Assembly (NCBI RefSeq): GCF_004341885.1
Contig: NZ_SLVX01000013.1
Span: 62,001-126,000 of the forward strand
DNA: 64,000 bases
Direction of reading: 5' to 3'
DNA from: Shinella granuli
GTDB lineage: Bacteria; Pseudomonadota; Alphaproteobacteria; Rhizobiales; Rhizobiaceae
Part shown: positions 47,144 through 57,979 of the stretch, one piece after another
Position numbering within the stretch: position 1 is the stretch's first letter
How the letters are laid out: each line of letters starts with the position of its first letter
The notes under the pieces: generated by a model
Seen by the model: only the letters and a program-made list of their open reading frames with translations
Database searches by the model: none
What the model was told of the DNA's origin: nothing
Program-made: the position numbers and the translations under genes

Positions 47144-47384
47144 CGTCCGACGGGCTGAAAAGCCCGGGTTCCGGCAGGTTCTGCCCAATTTTCTGTTGCG
47201 AACGGGCGCCGGCCGATCGCCGCCAGCGACAACTCCCCCTTGAACTGCGGCGAACGCGAATTCGTCCCATGGCGATTGCGAAAGCGCTTCGCCCTTCCTC
47301 GACACCAGGACTGGATCTCGCTCGGCGCTGACCGGGCGTGGCGCAAGCGCGGTTTCTCGAATGCCGAGCGCAGAGATCAGAAAA

Positions 47385-47408
47385 ATAAAGATATAAACAT
47401 TTCTTTAT
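47385..47408 (+). promoter_or_regulatory. Candidate methionine-regulon operator upstream of metE
   Basis: ATAAAGA and its exact complement TCTTTAT are spaced by ten bases, just before TTGACAT (47414-47420). The half-site resembles that reported for the SahR/SamR-type methionine-cycle repressors of Proteobacteria, where the inverted repeat is closer together. It lies about 60 bases before the riboswitch, in the likely promoter. This would add a transcriptional layer to B12 control. Confidence 0.4.
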
Positions 47409-47449
47409 GTCTATTGACATTCCCGTCGCGATGACGAGAACTGTCCTCG

Positions 47450-47666
47450 TCGTGGTTCCCTGGGGCGGTTTTGGCTGCTTCAGGGCTAAGAGGGAATCCG
47501 GTGCGCCGATCATTCGGCAAGGCCGGGGCTGCCCCCGCAACTGTGAGCGGCGAGCCGCTGTCCACCCATGTCACTGAGGCGAAAGCCTTGGGAAGACGGA
47601 CAGCGGCGACGACCCGTGAGCCAGGAGACCTGCCAAGACGAAACAACGTCCACGGGCGGGGTGTCC
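47450..47666 (+). ncRNA. Cobalamin riboswitch controlling metE
   Basis: The leader has the conserved B12-riboswitch blocks in order: AGGGAATCCGGTG (47491-47503), GCCCCCGCAACTGT (47531-47544), CACTGAGGC and CCTTGGGAAG (near 47572 and 47586), GAGCCAGGAGACCTGCC (47618-47634, the B12 box) and ACGGGCGGGGTGTCC (47652-47666). It ends about 80 bases before metE. It should lower MetE synthesis when adenosylcobalamin is plentiful, when MetH can take over. Confidence 0.95.
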
Positions 47667-47748
47667 CGGTGGTTGCTGCGGCCCGCCTCGCGCGGGTGCC
47701 TGCATGCGTCCGCTTACCCATGCCCCCAGAAACCAATGGGGTATGACA

Positions 47749-50109
47749 ATGTCCAACAGAACTCTCCCGGTCGCCTCCCTCGGCTTTCCGCGCATCGGTC
47801 GCCATCGCGAATTGAAATTCGCGCTCGAAGGTTACTGGTCCGGCAGGATCGCCGAAGGCGACCTCCTCGAAACGGCAAAGACGCTGCGCGCCGAGAACTG
47901 GGCGGTCCAGCGCGACAACGGGATCACGCAGATCCCGTCGAACGACTTCTCCTTCTACGACCATGTGCTGGATACCGCCGTCATGGTCGGCGCGATCCCC
48001 GCCGCCTATGGCTGGACGGGCGGCGAGGTGCCGCTCTCCCTCTATTTCGCGATGGCCCGCGGCAGCGAGGGCGACGGTGCCGCCGGTTGCGGCCATGTCC
48101 ATCGCGGCCATGGCGTTCCGGCGCTCGAAATGACCAAGTGGTTCGACACGAACTATCACTACATGGTTCCTGACATTGCCGAGGACCAGGTCTTCACGCT
48201 CACCTCGCAGAAACCCGTCGACCATTTCCTGGAAGCGAAGGCGCTCGGCATCCATACGCGTCCGGTCGTGCTCGGTCCGGTCACCTTCCTCAAGCTCGCC
48301 AAGGCCCGGCCGGCGACGTTCAAGCCGCTCGACCTTCTCGCAGGACTGCTCCCCGTCTACGAGGACCTGTTCCGCAGGCTCGCCGCGGCCGGTGCGGACT
48401 GGGTGCAGGTCGACGAGCCGATCCTCGCGCTCGACCTTACCGAAGGCGAACGCCACGCCTTCAAGCTTTCCTATGACAGCCTTGCCAAGGCTGCGCCCGG
48501 CCTGAAGGTGATGCTGACGACCTATTTCGGCGCGCTGGCCGACAATCTCGAAGCGGCCGCCGCGCTTCCGGTGGCCGGCCTTCACATCGATCTCGCGCGC
48601 GCCCCAGAACAGCTCGACGCGGTCGCAAGGGCGGTGCGGGCCGATCAGGTCCTGTCGCTCGGCGTCATCGACGGGCGCAACATCTGGCGTGCCGATCTTG
48701 CCGCCATTCTCGATCGGCTGACGCCGGTCGTCGCCGCACGCGGGGCCGATGCCGTCGCGGTCGCGGCTTCCTGCTCGCTGCTGCATGTGCCGATCGACCT
48801 GGAACTCGAAACCGCGCTGGATGCGGACCTCAGGACCTGGCTCGCCTTCGCCACGCAGAAGCTCGGCGAGCTTGCAACGCTCGGCAGGGGACTGGCGCAA
48901 GGCAAGGATGCCGTGCGGCAAACGGTGAACGATGCCGCGCAGGCGATTGCCGCCCGCGCCTCCTCCCCGAAGGTGACGGATCCGCTCGTCCGGGGGCGCG
49001 TCGCCGGTATCGACGCGGGCATGAAGACGCGTGCAAGCGCTTTCGAGGACCGCCGCGCGGCGCAGGCGGATGCCATCGCCTTGCCGCTCTTCCCCACGAC
49101 GACCATCGGTTCGTTCCCGCAGACCAGCGATGTCCGCAAGGCGCGCTCGGCCCATGCCGGGGGCGCGCTGAGCTACAAGGACTACGAGGCCTTCCTGCGC
49201 AGGGAAACGGCGGCCGCCATCCGCTGGCAGGAGGAGATCGGCCTCGACGTGCTGGTGCACGGCGAGTTCGAGCGCAACGACATGGTGCAGTATTTCGGCG
49301 AGCAGCTTTCCGGCTTCGCCTTCACCCGGCATGCCTGGGTGCAGAGCTACGGCTCGCGCTATGTCCGCCCGCCGATCATCTTCGGCGACGTCTCGCGCCC
49401 GAACCCGATGACCGTGCGCTGGTGGCAATATGCGCAGTCGCTCACCCGCAAGCCGGTGAAGGGCATGCTGACCGGGCCGGTGACCATCCTCAACTGGTCC
49501 TTCGTGCGGGACGACATACCGCGCAGCGAAACGTGCCGGCAGATCGCGCTTGCCATCCGCGACGAGGTGTCGGACCTCGAAAAGGCCGGCGCGAAGATGA
49601 TCCAGATCGACGAGGCCGCCCTTCGCGAAGGCCTGCCGCTCCGCCACAAGGACTGGCGGCACTATCTGGACTGGGCGGTCGAAGCCTTCCGCCTGTGCTC
49701 CAGCGGCGTGGCGGACGGAACCCAGATCCACACCCACATGTGCTACTCGGAGTTCAACGACATCATCCCGGCCATCGCGGCGATGGATGCCGACGTGATC
49801 TCCATCGAGACCTCGCGCTCGAAGATGGAGCTTCTCGATGCGTTCCGGAACTTCCGGTATCCGAACGAGATCGGCCCCGGCGTCTACGACATCCACTCGC
49901 CGCGCGTGCCCGGGACCGAGGAGATGACCGGTCTCCTGTCGCTCGCCCGCCAGCGCCTTCAGGATCGCCAGCTCTGGGTCAATCCGGATTGCGGCCTCAA
50001 GACCCGCAAGTGGGAGGAGGTGAGGCCGGCGCTCGTCAACATGGTCGAGGCCGCGCGGCGCCTGCGCGATGCCGACGGCCCGCAGGACGCCGCGGTGACG
50101 GCGCAATGA
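47749..50109 (+). CDS. metE: Cobalamin-independent methionine synthase
   Basis: Transfers a methyl group from methyl-tetrahydropteroyl-polyglutamate to homocysteine without B12. The 786-residue protein has both MetE halves: N-terminal LGFPRIGRHRELKFALEGYW and C-terminal FPTTTIGSFPQTSDVRKAR. Zinc ligands are in IHTHMCYSEFND and the Cys of VNPDCGLKTR. ATG 47749 (MSNRTLP) fits the ribosome site AATGGGG; ATG 47743 is too close to it. Controlled by the riboswitch upstream and translationally coupled to the thioesterase gene (ATGA). Confidence 0.96.
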   Translation: MSNRTLPVASLGFPRIGRHRELKFALEGYWSGRIAEGDLLETAKTLRAENWAVQRDNGITQIPSNDFSFYDHVLDTAVMVGAIPAAYGWTGGEVPLSLYFAMARGSEGDGAAGCGHVHRGHGVPALEMTKWFDTNYHYMVPDIAEDQVFTLTSQKPVDHFLEAKALGIHTRPVVLGPVTFLKLAKARPATFKPLDLLAGLLPVYEDLFRRLAAAGADWVQVDEPILALDLTEGERHAFKLSYDSLAKAAPGLKVMLTTYFGALADNLEAAAALPVAGLHIDLARAPEQLDAVARAVRADQVLSLGVIDGRNIWRADLAAILDRLTPVVAARGADAVAVAASCSLLHVPIDLELETALDADLRTWLAFATQKLGELATLGRGLAQGKDAVRQTVNDAAQAIAARASSPKVTDPLVRGRVAGIDAGMKTRASAFEDRRAAQADAIALPLFPTTTIGSFPQTSDVRKARSAHAGGALSYKDYEAFLRRETAAAIRWQEEIGLDVLVHGEFERNDMVQYFGEQLSGFAFTRHAWVQSYGSRYVRPPIIFGDVSRPNPMTVRWWQYAQSLTRKPVKGMLTGPVTILNWSFVRDDIPRSETCRQIALAIRDEVSDLEKAGAKMIQIDEAALREGLPLRHKDWRHYLDWAVEAFRLCSSGVADGTQIHTHMCYSEFNDIIPAIAAMDADVISIETSRSKMELLDAFRNFRYPNEIGPGVYDIHSPRVPGTEEMTGLLSLARQRLQDRQLWVNPDCGLKTRKWEEVRPALVNMVEAARRLRDADGPQDAAVTAQ

Positions 50110-50927
50110 GCCGCGCGCTCGAAGACACGGCGGTGCCGGGAGCGATCCCGGCACCGCCCAGCCGTCTCATCGCCCTGGTCTTTCCCGGCGATACGAACCA
50201 TCACGGAACGCTCTTCGGCGGCGCGGGGCTCGCGCTGATGGACCGTATCGCCTTCATCGCCGCCACCCGTCACGGGCGCGTGCCTTTCGTGACGGCGTCC
50301 GTCGATCGCGTCGATTTCCAGGCCCCGGCGCGTGTCGGGGAACTGGTCGAACTCGTGGCACGCGTCACGCGCGTCGGCTGCAAATCCATGACGGTGGAGG
50401 TGGAGATGGTGGCCGAGGGCCTCGTCAGCGGCGAGCGGCGGCTGTGCACGCGGGGCAGCTTCAGCATGGTCGCCGTTCCGCCGCCGCATGCAGCGCCGGG
50501 CTGGTGCCTTCCGCCCCTGGCGGCGGTGCGGGAGGAGGCCGGCCCCGGCCCATGCGCCAGCGACATCGTTTTCGCCGACCAGGCGAACAGTTTCGGCCGC
50601 ATGTTCGGCGGCGAGGCGCTCGCCGCCATGACCAGGGCGGCCTTCGTCGCGGCGACGCGCCACGGCCGGCGCATCACGGTGCTCGCCGCTTCCGAACGGG
50701 TCGATTTCCGCGCGCCGGTTGCGGTGGGGGCGATCGTGGACACCGTCGCGACCGTCGTTCGCGTCGGGCGGACGTCGATGACCGTCGCGGTCGAACTGTG
50801 GTCGGAAGACCTGATGAGCGGCGCGCGCGCCTGCACGGCGAAGGGCCGCTTCGTCATGGTCGCGGTGGACGGCCGGGACCGGCCCGTTCCCGTCCGCCGT
50901 GACGAAACCGTTGATAAGCCATCATAG
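50106..50927 (+). CDS. Double-hotdog acyl-CoA thioesterase, coupled to metE
   Basis: 273 residues with two hotdog domains of the YciA/BFIT type. Domain 1 is LIALVFPGDTNHHGTLFGGAGLALMDRIAFIAATRHGRVPFVTASVDRVDF (about 20-135). Domain 2 is SDIVFADQANSFGRMFGGEALAAMTRAAFVAATRHGRRITVLAASERVDF (about 155-265). The active-site-like NxxGTLFGG is kept in domain 1; domain 2 has NSFGRMFGG. Its ATG overlaps the metE stop, so its level should follow MetE and B12. Substrate unknown; one idea is propionyl- or methylmalonyl-CoA, which build up when the B12-dependent mutase fails. That role is inference. Confidence 0.88.
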   Translation: MSRALEDTAVPGAIPAPPSRLIALVFPGDTNHHGTLFGGAGLALMDRIAFIAATRHGRVPFVTASVDRVDFQAPARVGELVELVARVTRVGCKSMTVEVEMVAEGLVSGERRLCTRGSFSMVAVPPPHAAPGWCLPPLAAVREEAGPGPCASDIVFADQANSFGRMFGGEALAAMTRAAFVAATRHGRRITVLAASERVDFRAPVAVGAIVDTVATVVRVGRTSMTVAVELWSEDLMSGARACTAKGRFVMVAVDGRDRPVPVRRDETVDKPS

Positions 50928-50951
50928 TGATTGATGCATTTTTTACCTCGT

Positions 50952-50967
50952 CTACTATATCTTGTGT
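50952..50967 (+). promoter_or_regulatory. Candidate NrdR box in the nrdHIEF promoter
   Basis: CTACTATATCTTGTGT matches the NrdR consensus ACACwATATwTwGTGT at 13 of 16 positions and overlaps a -10 element (CTATAT) following TTGATG 18 bases upstream. NrdR represses ribonucleotide reductase operons in most bacteria. A second, expected box about three turns away is not convincing. Confidence 0.45.
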
Positions 50968-51185
50968 TCGAGGTTCCTTCGATTCGAGAGGATCGAAGGC
51001 TAAGACGGGAATCCGGGGCGGCCATGATGGCCGCGATTATCCGGAGCTGCCCCCGCAACTGTAAGCGGCGAGCATTCGTTCGAATAAGCCACTGAGGCGC
51101 CAATGCCTTGGGAAGGCGAACGGATGCGGCGACCCGCAAGCCAGGAGACCTGCCTCGTCCATGAACGTCCACGGGCGGGGTGTCC
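50965..51185 (+). ncRNA. Cobalamin riboswitch controlling nrdHIEF
   Basis: The same ordered blocks as the metE riboswitch: ACGGGAATCCGG (51005-51016), GCCCCCGCAACTGTAAGCGG (51049-51067), CCACTGAGGC and CCTTGGGAAGG (near 51090 and 51106), AAGCCAGGAGACCTGCC (51138-51154) and CACGGGCGGGGTGTCC (51170-51185). Between it and nrdH are 235 more leader bases. B12 should repress the class Ib enzyme, as expected if a B12-dependent class II reductase (NrdJ) exists elsewhere. Confidence 0.95.
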
Positions 51186-51265
51186 GGATGGCGAGCGTCG
51201 GGCTGCGGAAGGATGCCGCCCCGCCGTCTCCCCGATACCCTGCTGCAATGTCTCGGGGTGAGGTC

Positions 51266-51301
51266 ATGTCGATCCTGTTTCCAGTTCCTCCGCGCGAGTA
51301 G
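51266..51301 (+). CDS. Possible 11-residue leader peptide before nrdH
   Basis: ATG-to-TAG frame coding for MSILFPVPPRE, with a good ribosome site (GGGGTGAGG) five bases upstream, in the leader between the riboswitch and nrdH. It may be chance, but the combination of strong ribosome site and early stop in a 235-base leader could matter for the riboswitch's output. Weak. Confidence 0.25.
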   Translation: MSILFPVPPRE

Positions 51302-51317
51302 GCGGCGCCCCGCGCCC

Positions 51318-51380
51318 GGCCGTCGGCAGACGGCCGCCCGTACCCTTTGCAATTCATCGCACGGCCATCGGCGGATGGCC
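51318..51380 (+). repeat. Twin hairpins in the nrdH leader
   Basis: Two 18-base hairpins of the same design 27 bases apart: GGCCGTC-GGCA-GACGGCC (51318-51335) and GGCCATC-GGCG-GATGGCC (51363-51380). They differ by a compensating base pair and loop changes, suggesting duplication. They sit just before the nrdH ribosome site and may belong to the riboswitch expression platform. Confidence 0.6.
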
Positions 51381-51420
51381 GAACGATTTCCCATGCCTGA
51401 TTGAAAAAACGAGGAAAGCC

Positions 51421-51642
51421 ATGTCGATCACCGTCTATTCCAAGCCCGCCTGCGTCCAGTGCACCGCGACCACCCGCGCGCTCGACCGCCAGGGCATCGA
51501 CTACAGCATCGTCGATATCTCCGAGAATGCCGAGGCCTTCGCCCTCGTGCAGGGCCTCGGCTACCGCCAGGTTCCGGTGGTCATTGCCGGCGAGCGGCAT
51601 TGGGCCGGCTTTCGCCCGGACATGATCAGCGCGCTCGCCTGA
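51421..51642 (+). CDS. nrdH: NrdH glutaredoxin-like electron donor
   Basis: 73-residue redoxin that reduces class Ib ribonucleotide reductase. MSITVYSKPACVQCTATTRALDRQGI carries the NrdH active site CVQC, followed by the QVPVVIAGERHWAGFRPD motif that lets thioredoxin reductase, not glutathione, reduce it. First gene of nrdHIEF, with GAGGAAAG before the ATG. Confidence 0.96.
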   Translation: MSITVYSKPACVQCTATTRALDRQGIDYSIVDISENAEAFALVQGLGYRQVPVVIAGERHWAGFRPDMISALA

Positions 51643-51651
51643 GCCGGGGCC

Positions 51652-52046
51652 ATGGCCGGGCTCGTCTATTTCTCCAGCCGGTCGGAAAATACCAGCCGCT
51701 TCGTGGCAAGGCTCGGCATCGACGCCCTGCGCCTGCCGGTCGATGCGGCGGAGGAGCCGCCGGAGGTCGAGGAGCCCTTCGTGCTGGTCTCGCCGACCTA
51801 TGGCGGGGGCGGGGAGAAGGGGGCGGTGCCGAAACCGGTCATCCGCTTCCTCAACAATCCGCGCAACCGAAGCCTCATCCGCGGCGTGATCGCGGCGGGC
51901 AACACCAATTTCGGCACGGGATACGCCGTCGCGGGCAACATCATCGCCGCGAAATGCGCCGTGCCGTTCCTCTACCGGTTCGAACTGCTCGGCACGGATG
52001 AGGACGTCGACAACGTCAGACAGGGACTGGAACGATTTTGGACACG

Positions 52047-52050
<4 letters not shown>
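51652..52050 (+). CDS. nrdI: NrdI flavodoxin-like maturase
   Basis: 132-residue flavodoxin-like protein that supplies superoxide for assembling the dimanganese-tyrosyl radical of Nrd[19 protein letters not shown] is the phosphate loop, [23 protein letters not shown] and [22 protein letters not shown] complete the FMN site. It starts 9 bases after nrdH and its stop overlaps the nrdE start (ATGA). Confidence 0.95.
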
Positions 52051-55216
<3,166 letters not shown>

Positions 55217-55335
55217 GAAAAGGCGAGGAGGCGTCGCCAGATCGCTCCCGTCCCATGCGAACCTTCGCTCCGAACGCCTGTTCACTGGGCCGCGGCCTGG
55301 CGCGGAGGGAAGGAAGAGCGCAGGGCTGCGTAACT

Positions 55336-55375
55336 GAAATGCCTGCTTGACTCCCGCGGATCGAGCGGGCATTTC
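55336..55375 (+). terminator. Possible terminator-like hairpin downstream of nrdF
   Basis: GAAATGCCTGCT pairs with AGCGGGCATTTC (one G-T) around a 16-base loop. No long T run follows, so termination is uncertain; it could be the right-hand end of the nrd transcript. Confidence 0.4.
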
Positions 55376-55503
55376 CACGGACAAGGAAGCAAAGCGTGCC
55401 CGGCACGGTTTGCCGCCGAAACAACGGAGCGCAACGGGCATCAACGCTCGCCCGGTGTGGGCCGAAACTGAGAATCTGATACCTCGCATAGGCCGTGTCG
55501 GTC

Positions 55504-55547
55504 GTTTGGGACCACAGGCCGGGAGTTTGAATCTCTCCAGTCCGGCG
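55504..55547 (+). pseudogene. Relic of the 3' half of tRNA-Pro (TGG)
   Basis: GTTTGGGACCA, then GGGAGTT-GAATCTCTCCA, then TCCG line up with the 3' half of the tRNA-Pro at 47067-47143: anticodon loop, T arm and acceptor strand, with about eight mismatches and one deletion. The matching 5' half is absent, so it cannot be a working tRNA. Same orientation as the intact gene 8.4 kb upstream. This is the picture left by a tRNA-directed integration. Confidence 0.7.
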
Positions 55548-55667
55548 GGCGTTTCGATGCCAAATGCGCTTTCGGTCATTCCCCCTTTACGGAATCCGGG
55601 TTATGCATTCTCGAACGCGCGCCGGCGGAACGGTGCGCCGCTATGCGAGAATTCTGGAGCCGCTTCG

Positions 55668-55973
55668 ATGACCGCGAAGATCTATCGTCCCGCCAAGACC
55701 GCCATGCAGTCCGGCAAGGCCAAGACTCATCTCTGGGTCCTGGAGTTCGATGCCGAGAAGCCGCGGACGATCGACCCGATCATGGGCTATACGAGTTCCG
55801 GCGACATGTACCAGCAGGTCAAGCTGACATTCGAAACGAGCGAAGAGGCGATCGCCTATGCCACGCGCAAGGGCATCGACTTCCGCGTGATCGAGCCGAA
55901 GGAAGCAACCCGCAAGCGTGTCGCCTACCCGGACAACTTCCGCTTCAACCGCATGCAGCCCTGGACCCATTGA
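55668..55973 (+). CDS. NDUFS4-like NADH dehydrogenase (complex I) accessory subunit
   Basis: 101 residues: AKIYRPAKTAMQSGKAKTHLWVLEFDAEKPRTIDPIMGYTSSGDMYQQVKLTFETSEEAIAYATRKGI and YPDNFRFNRMQPWTH match the ETC complex I subunit conserved region family (mitochondrial NDUFS4), an alphaproteobacterial supernumerary subunit. The rest of the complex is encoded elsewhere. Start ATG 55668. Followed by tRNA-Arg. Confidence 0.93.
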   Translation: MTAKIYRPAKTAMQSGKAKTHLWVLEFDAEKPRTIDPIMGYTSSGDMYQQVKLTFETSEEAIAYATRKGIDFRVIEPKEATRKRVAYPDNFRFNRMQPWTH

Positions 55974-55997
55974 GGTTTCGCTGGCCCCGCCAGCCCC

Positions 55998-56074
55998 GGC
56001 CCCTTAGCTCAGCTGGATAGAGCATCTGCCTTCTAAGCAGAATGTCGCAGGTTCGAGCCCTGCAGGGGTCGCCA
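55998..56074 (+). tRNA. tRNA-Arg (anticodon TCT)
   Basis: Acceptor GGCCCCT pairs with AGGGGTC (one G-T). The loop CTTCTAA between CTGC and GCAG gives anticodon TCT. T arm GCAGG-TTCGAGC-CCTGC and encoded CCA are present. Confidence 0.97.
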
Positions 56075-56090
56075 AATCGCCTTCGCAAAA

Positions 56091-56122
56091 AAAGGGCAGC
56101 CGGATGGCTGCCCTTTCTGTTT
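56091..56122. terminator. Bidirectional terminator between tRNA-Arg and the BA14K gene
   Basis: AAAGGGCAGCC-GGAT-GGCTGCCCTTT, a perfect 11-bp stem with an A run on one side and CTGTTT on the other. It serves tRNA-Arg on the plus strand and the BA14K gene on the minus strand. Confidence 0.88.
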
Positions 56123-56139
56123 GTCCTCTTGCGTCTTGC

Positions 56140-56580
56140 TTACGAATAGGGCGAGACGCACTGCTGGCGCGGGCCGTTGTAAGGCTGGAACGTGTTGTCA
56201 TAGGCCCGGTACGAGCGATAGCGGTTGGCACACCAGCTCTGGTGCGATCCGCTGCCGGCCTGCGGCTGGTTGGCGATCGCGCCGCCGATTGCCGCGCCGA
56301 GGCCGAAGGCGGCGAGCGGATACCACCAGCCGTCCGAATGGCGGCGATAGCCCGGGCGATAATCGCGGGAGCCGCGATGACCGTGCCAGCGGCGCTCGGT
56401 GCGCCGCTCATAACGATCACGACGGTCGCGGCGATCGGAACGATACTGCACCTTCTCGACGGCGGAGGCTTCCGGCACGGGCACCCGTGCGAAGGTCACC
56501 GCCTGGGCCGGGATGACGGAGGTCAGGGCCAGCGCGAGGGACAGCGCCCCTGCGGCAAGACCAGTCTTGAAGTTCAACAT
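56140..56580 (-). CDS. BA14K-family secreted protein
   Basis: 146 residues with signal peptide ([17 protein letters not shown]), an Arg/Tyr-rich middle ([21 protein letters not shown]), a glycine-rich hydrophobic helix ([14 protein letters not shown]), and a C-terminus [27 protein letters not shown] typical of the BA14K family, first known as a Brucella immunoreactive antigen with lectin-like properties. The ATG at 56580 begins the signal peptide. A strong hairpin-T run lies in its possible leader (56672-56719). Confidence 0.92.
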   Translation of the reverse strand: MLNFKTGLAAGALSLALALTSVIPAQAVTFARVPVPEASAVEKVQYRSDRRDRRDRYERRTERRWHGHRGSRDYRPGYRRHSDGWWYPLAAFGLGAAIGGAIANQPQAGSGSHQSWCANRYRSYRAYDNTFQPYNGPRQQCVSPYS

Positions 56581-56671
56581 GGCAAAAACCTTTCCTGCTT
56601 TTCCGAAGACAGAACGCGGGAAGGACGGGGTGGTTCCAGCCGCATGTGGGGAAAGCCATGATCCCGAAGGC

Positions 56672-56719
56672 AAAAGAAAAAAAACGGGTTGGTCCGCCTT
56701 GTCGGCTCGCCAACCCGTT
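56672..56719 (-). terminator. Strong terminator on the minus strand with no assigned gene upstream
   Basis: On the minus strand AACGGGTTGG and CCAACCCGTT form a 10-bp stem around a 17-base loop and run into TTTTTTTTCTTTTG. Upstream on that strand is only the 5' region of the divergent GlxA-type regulator gene. So it ends either an unannotated small RNA starting in 56725-56860 or acts as an attenuator in the BA14K leader, about 95 bases before that gene's ATG. Confidence 0.8.
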
Positions 56720-56836
56720 CCGGTAAAATGCGGATCAGGGTGTTCGGGGTACAGGGGTTCTCACCACAATCCGGCTGCATCTCCAGATATCCTGTGCGGC
56801 CGATCATGCCCGAACGCAATTTTCTCGATTGACATA

Positions 56837-57838
56837 ATGCGCATATTTTTTGACGATTTCCACATGAGCAAAAAAGCGCCGCGGCAGGGGCCGCTCGACA
56901 TCACGATTGTCCTTCTGCCGGAGTCCTCGATCATGTCGCTCGCCTCGGCGCTCGACCCGATGCGCGCGGCAAACCGCGTCGTGCCGGAGCCGGTGTTCCG
57001 CTGGACGATCCTGTCGCCGCTCGGCAAGCCGGTGCTGCTGACCTGCGGCGTGGAGATCCGCGTGGACGGCGCCTTTGCCGACGTGACGAGCGGCGACGCG
57101 CTGCTCGTCATCGCCGGCTTCAACCAGGAGCGCCATGCCGACCGGTCCTTCGTGTCGCGGCTGAAGAAGGTGGCGCGGCGGTTCGACGTGGTGGCCGGCA
57201 TCGAATCGGGCTGCTGGCTGCTGGCGCGCTCCGGTCTGCTCGACGGGCGCGATGCGACGGCGCATTGGGAGGAACTGGAGGATTTCGCGGCGGCCTTTCC
57301 GGCGCTCAATGTGCGGGCCGACCGGTTCGTCACCGACGGGCCGCTCTGGACCTCGGGCGGCGCCTCGCCGACCTTCGACATGATGCTGCATCTGGTGCGC
57401 GAACGGTTCGGCTCGGCGGTGGCGCTCGATGTGGCGAGCGTCTTCGTCTATGACGAGACCCATGCGGCGACGGATGCGCAGCCGCTCGTCTCGCTCGGCC
57501 GGCTGGGCGAGCACCAGCCGGAGCTTGCCGCCGCGATCCGCCTGATGGAGCGCACGATCGACCGGCCGCTGACCATTGCCGCGCTCGCCCGGCGGCTCGG
57601 CTTTTCCACGCGCAAGCTGGAGACGCTGTTTACCGCGGGTCTCGGCACCGGGCCGGGGAAATATTACCTGCGCCTGCGGCTGACGGCCGCCCAGCGGCTG
57701 GTGCGCGATACGTCGCTTTCGATCCAGGACGTGGCGTTGCGCAGCGGCTTTGACAGCCTTTCCGCCTTTTCGCGCGCCTTTCGCAATCACTTCGGTGCAA
57801 GCCCGCTCAAACTTCGGGCCGAGCAGCGGGCCAAATAG
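56837..57838 (+). CDS. GlxA-family (DJ-1/PfpI plus AraC) transcription regulator
   Basis: 333 residues. The N-terminal DJ-1/PfpI-like domain (ITIVLLPESSIMSLASALDPMRAANRV ... VVAGIESGCWLLARSGLLDGRDATAHWE) is followed by an AraC helix-turn-helix pair (RPLTIAALARRLGFSTRKLETLFTAGL ... SIQDVALRSGFDSLSAFSRAFRNHFGASP). Relatives control glycine betaine, carnitine or arginine use; the target here is not visible. Start ATG 56837 or ATG 56864 (MSKKAPRQG); neither has a good ribosome site. Confidence 0.9.
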   Translation: MRIFFDDFHMSKKAPRQGPLDITIVLLPESSIMSLASALDPMRAANRVVPEPVFRWTILSPLGKPVLLTCGVEIRVDGAFADVTSGDALLVIAGFNQERHADRSFVSRLKKVARRFDVVAGIESGCWLLARSGLLDGRDATAHWEELEDFAAAFPALNVRADRFVTDGPLWTSGGASPTFDMMLHLVRERFGSAVALDVASVFVYDETHAATDAQPLVSLGRLGEHQPELAAAIRLMERTIDRPLTIAALARRLGFSTRKLETLFTAGLGTGPGKYYLRLRLTAAQRLVRDTSLSIQDVALRSGFDSLSAFSRAFRNHFGASPLKLRAEQRAK

Positions 57839-57979
57839 AGCGCGGCCGGTTCCGGGACAGCAGAACCGGCCGCAGGGCCATGGTCGGGGACGGGGATTGG
57901 GGGACTGACCGGGCCCTTTCTCGCGCCCGGCGGGATCGCCGGGCAGTCTCGTCATGCGGCGCCTTGCGGCGGCCGGATG

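Larger units (their letters stand above)
55217..55667. other. 450-base interval after nrdF with a tRNA relic
   Basis: No protein gene is recognised. It contains the hairpin at 55336-55375, a tRNA-Pro 3'-half relic (55504-55547) and the promoter region of the NDUFS4-like gene. Several frames stay open by GC content only. Confidence 0.55.

Noticed and set aside
47377-50154. A very long open frame opposite metE (over 900 codons)
   Set aside because: It is antisense to a clear metE gene and is kept open only by GC-rich third codon positions. Its translation has no recognisable domain.
55504-55547. A functional second tRNA-Pro
   Set aside because: The 5' half (acceptor strand and D arm) is missing and the acceptor strand has mutations. 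It is a relic.
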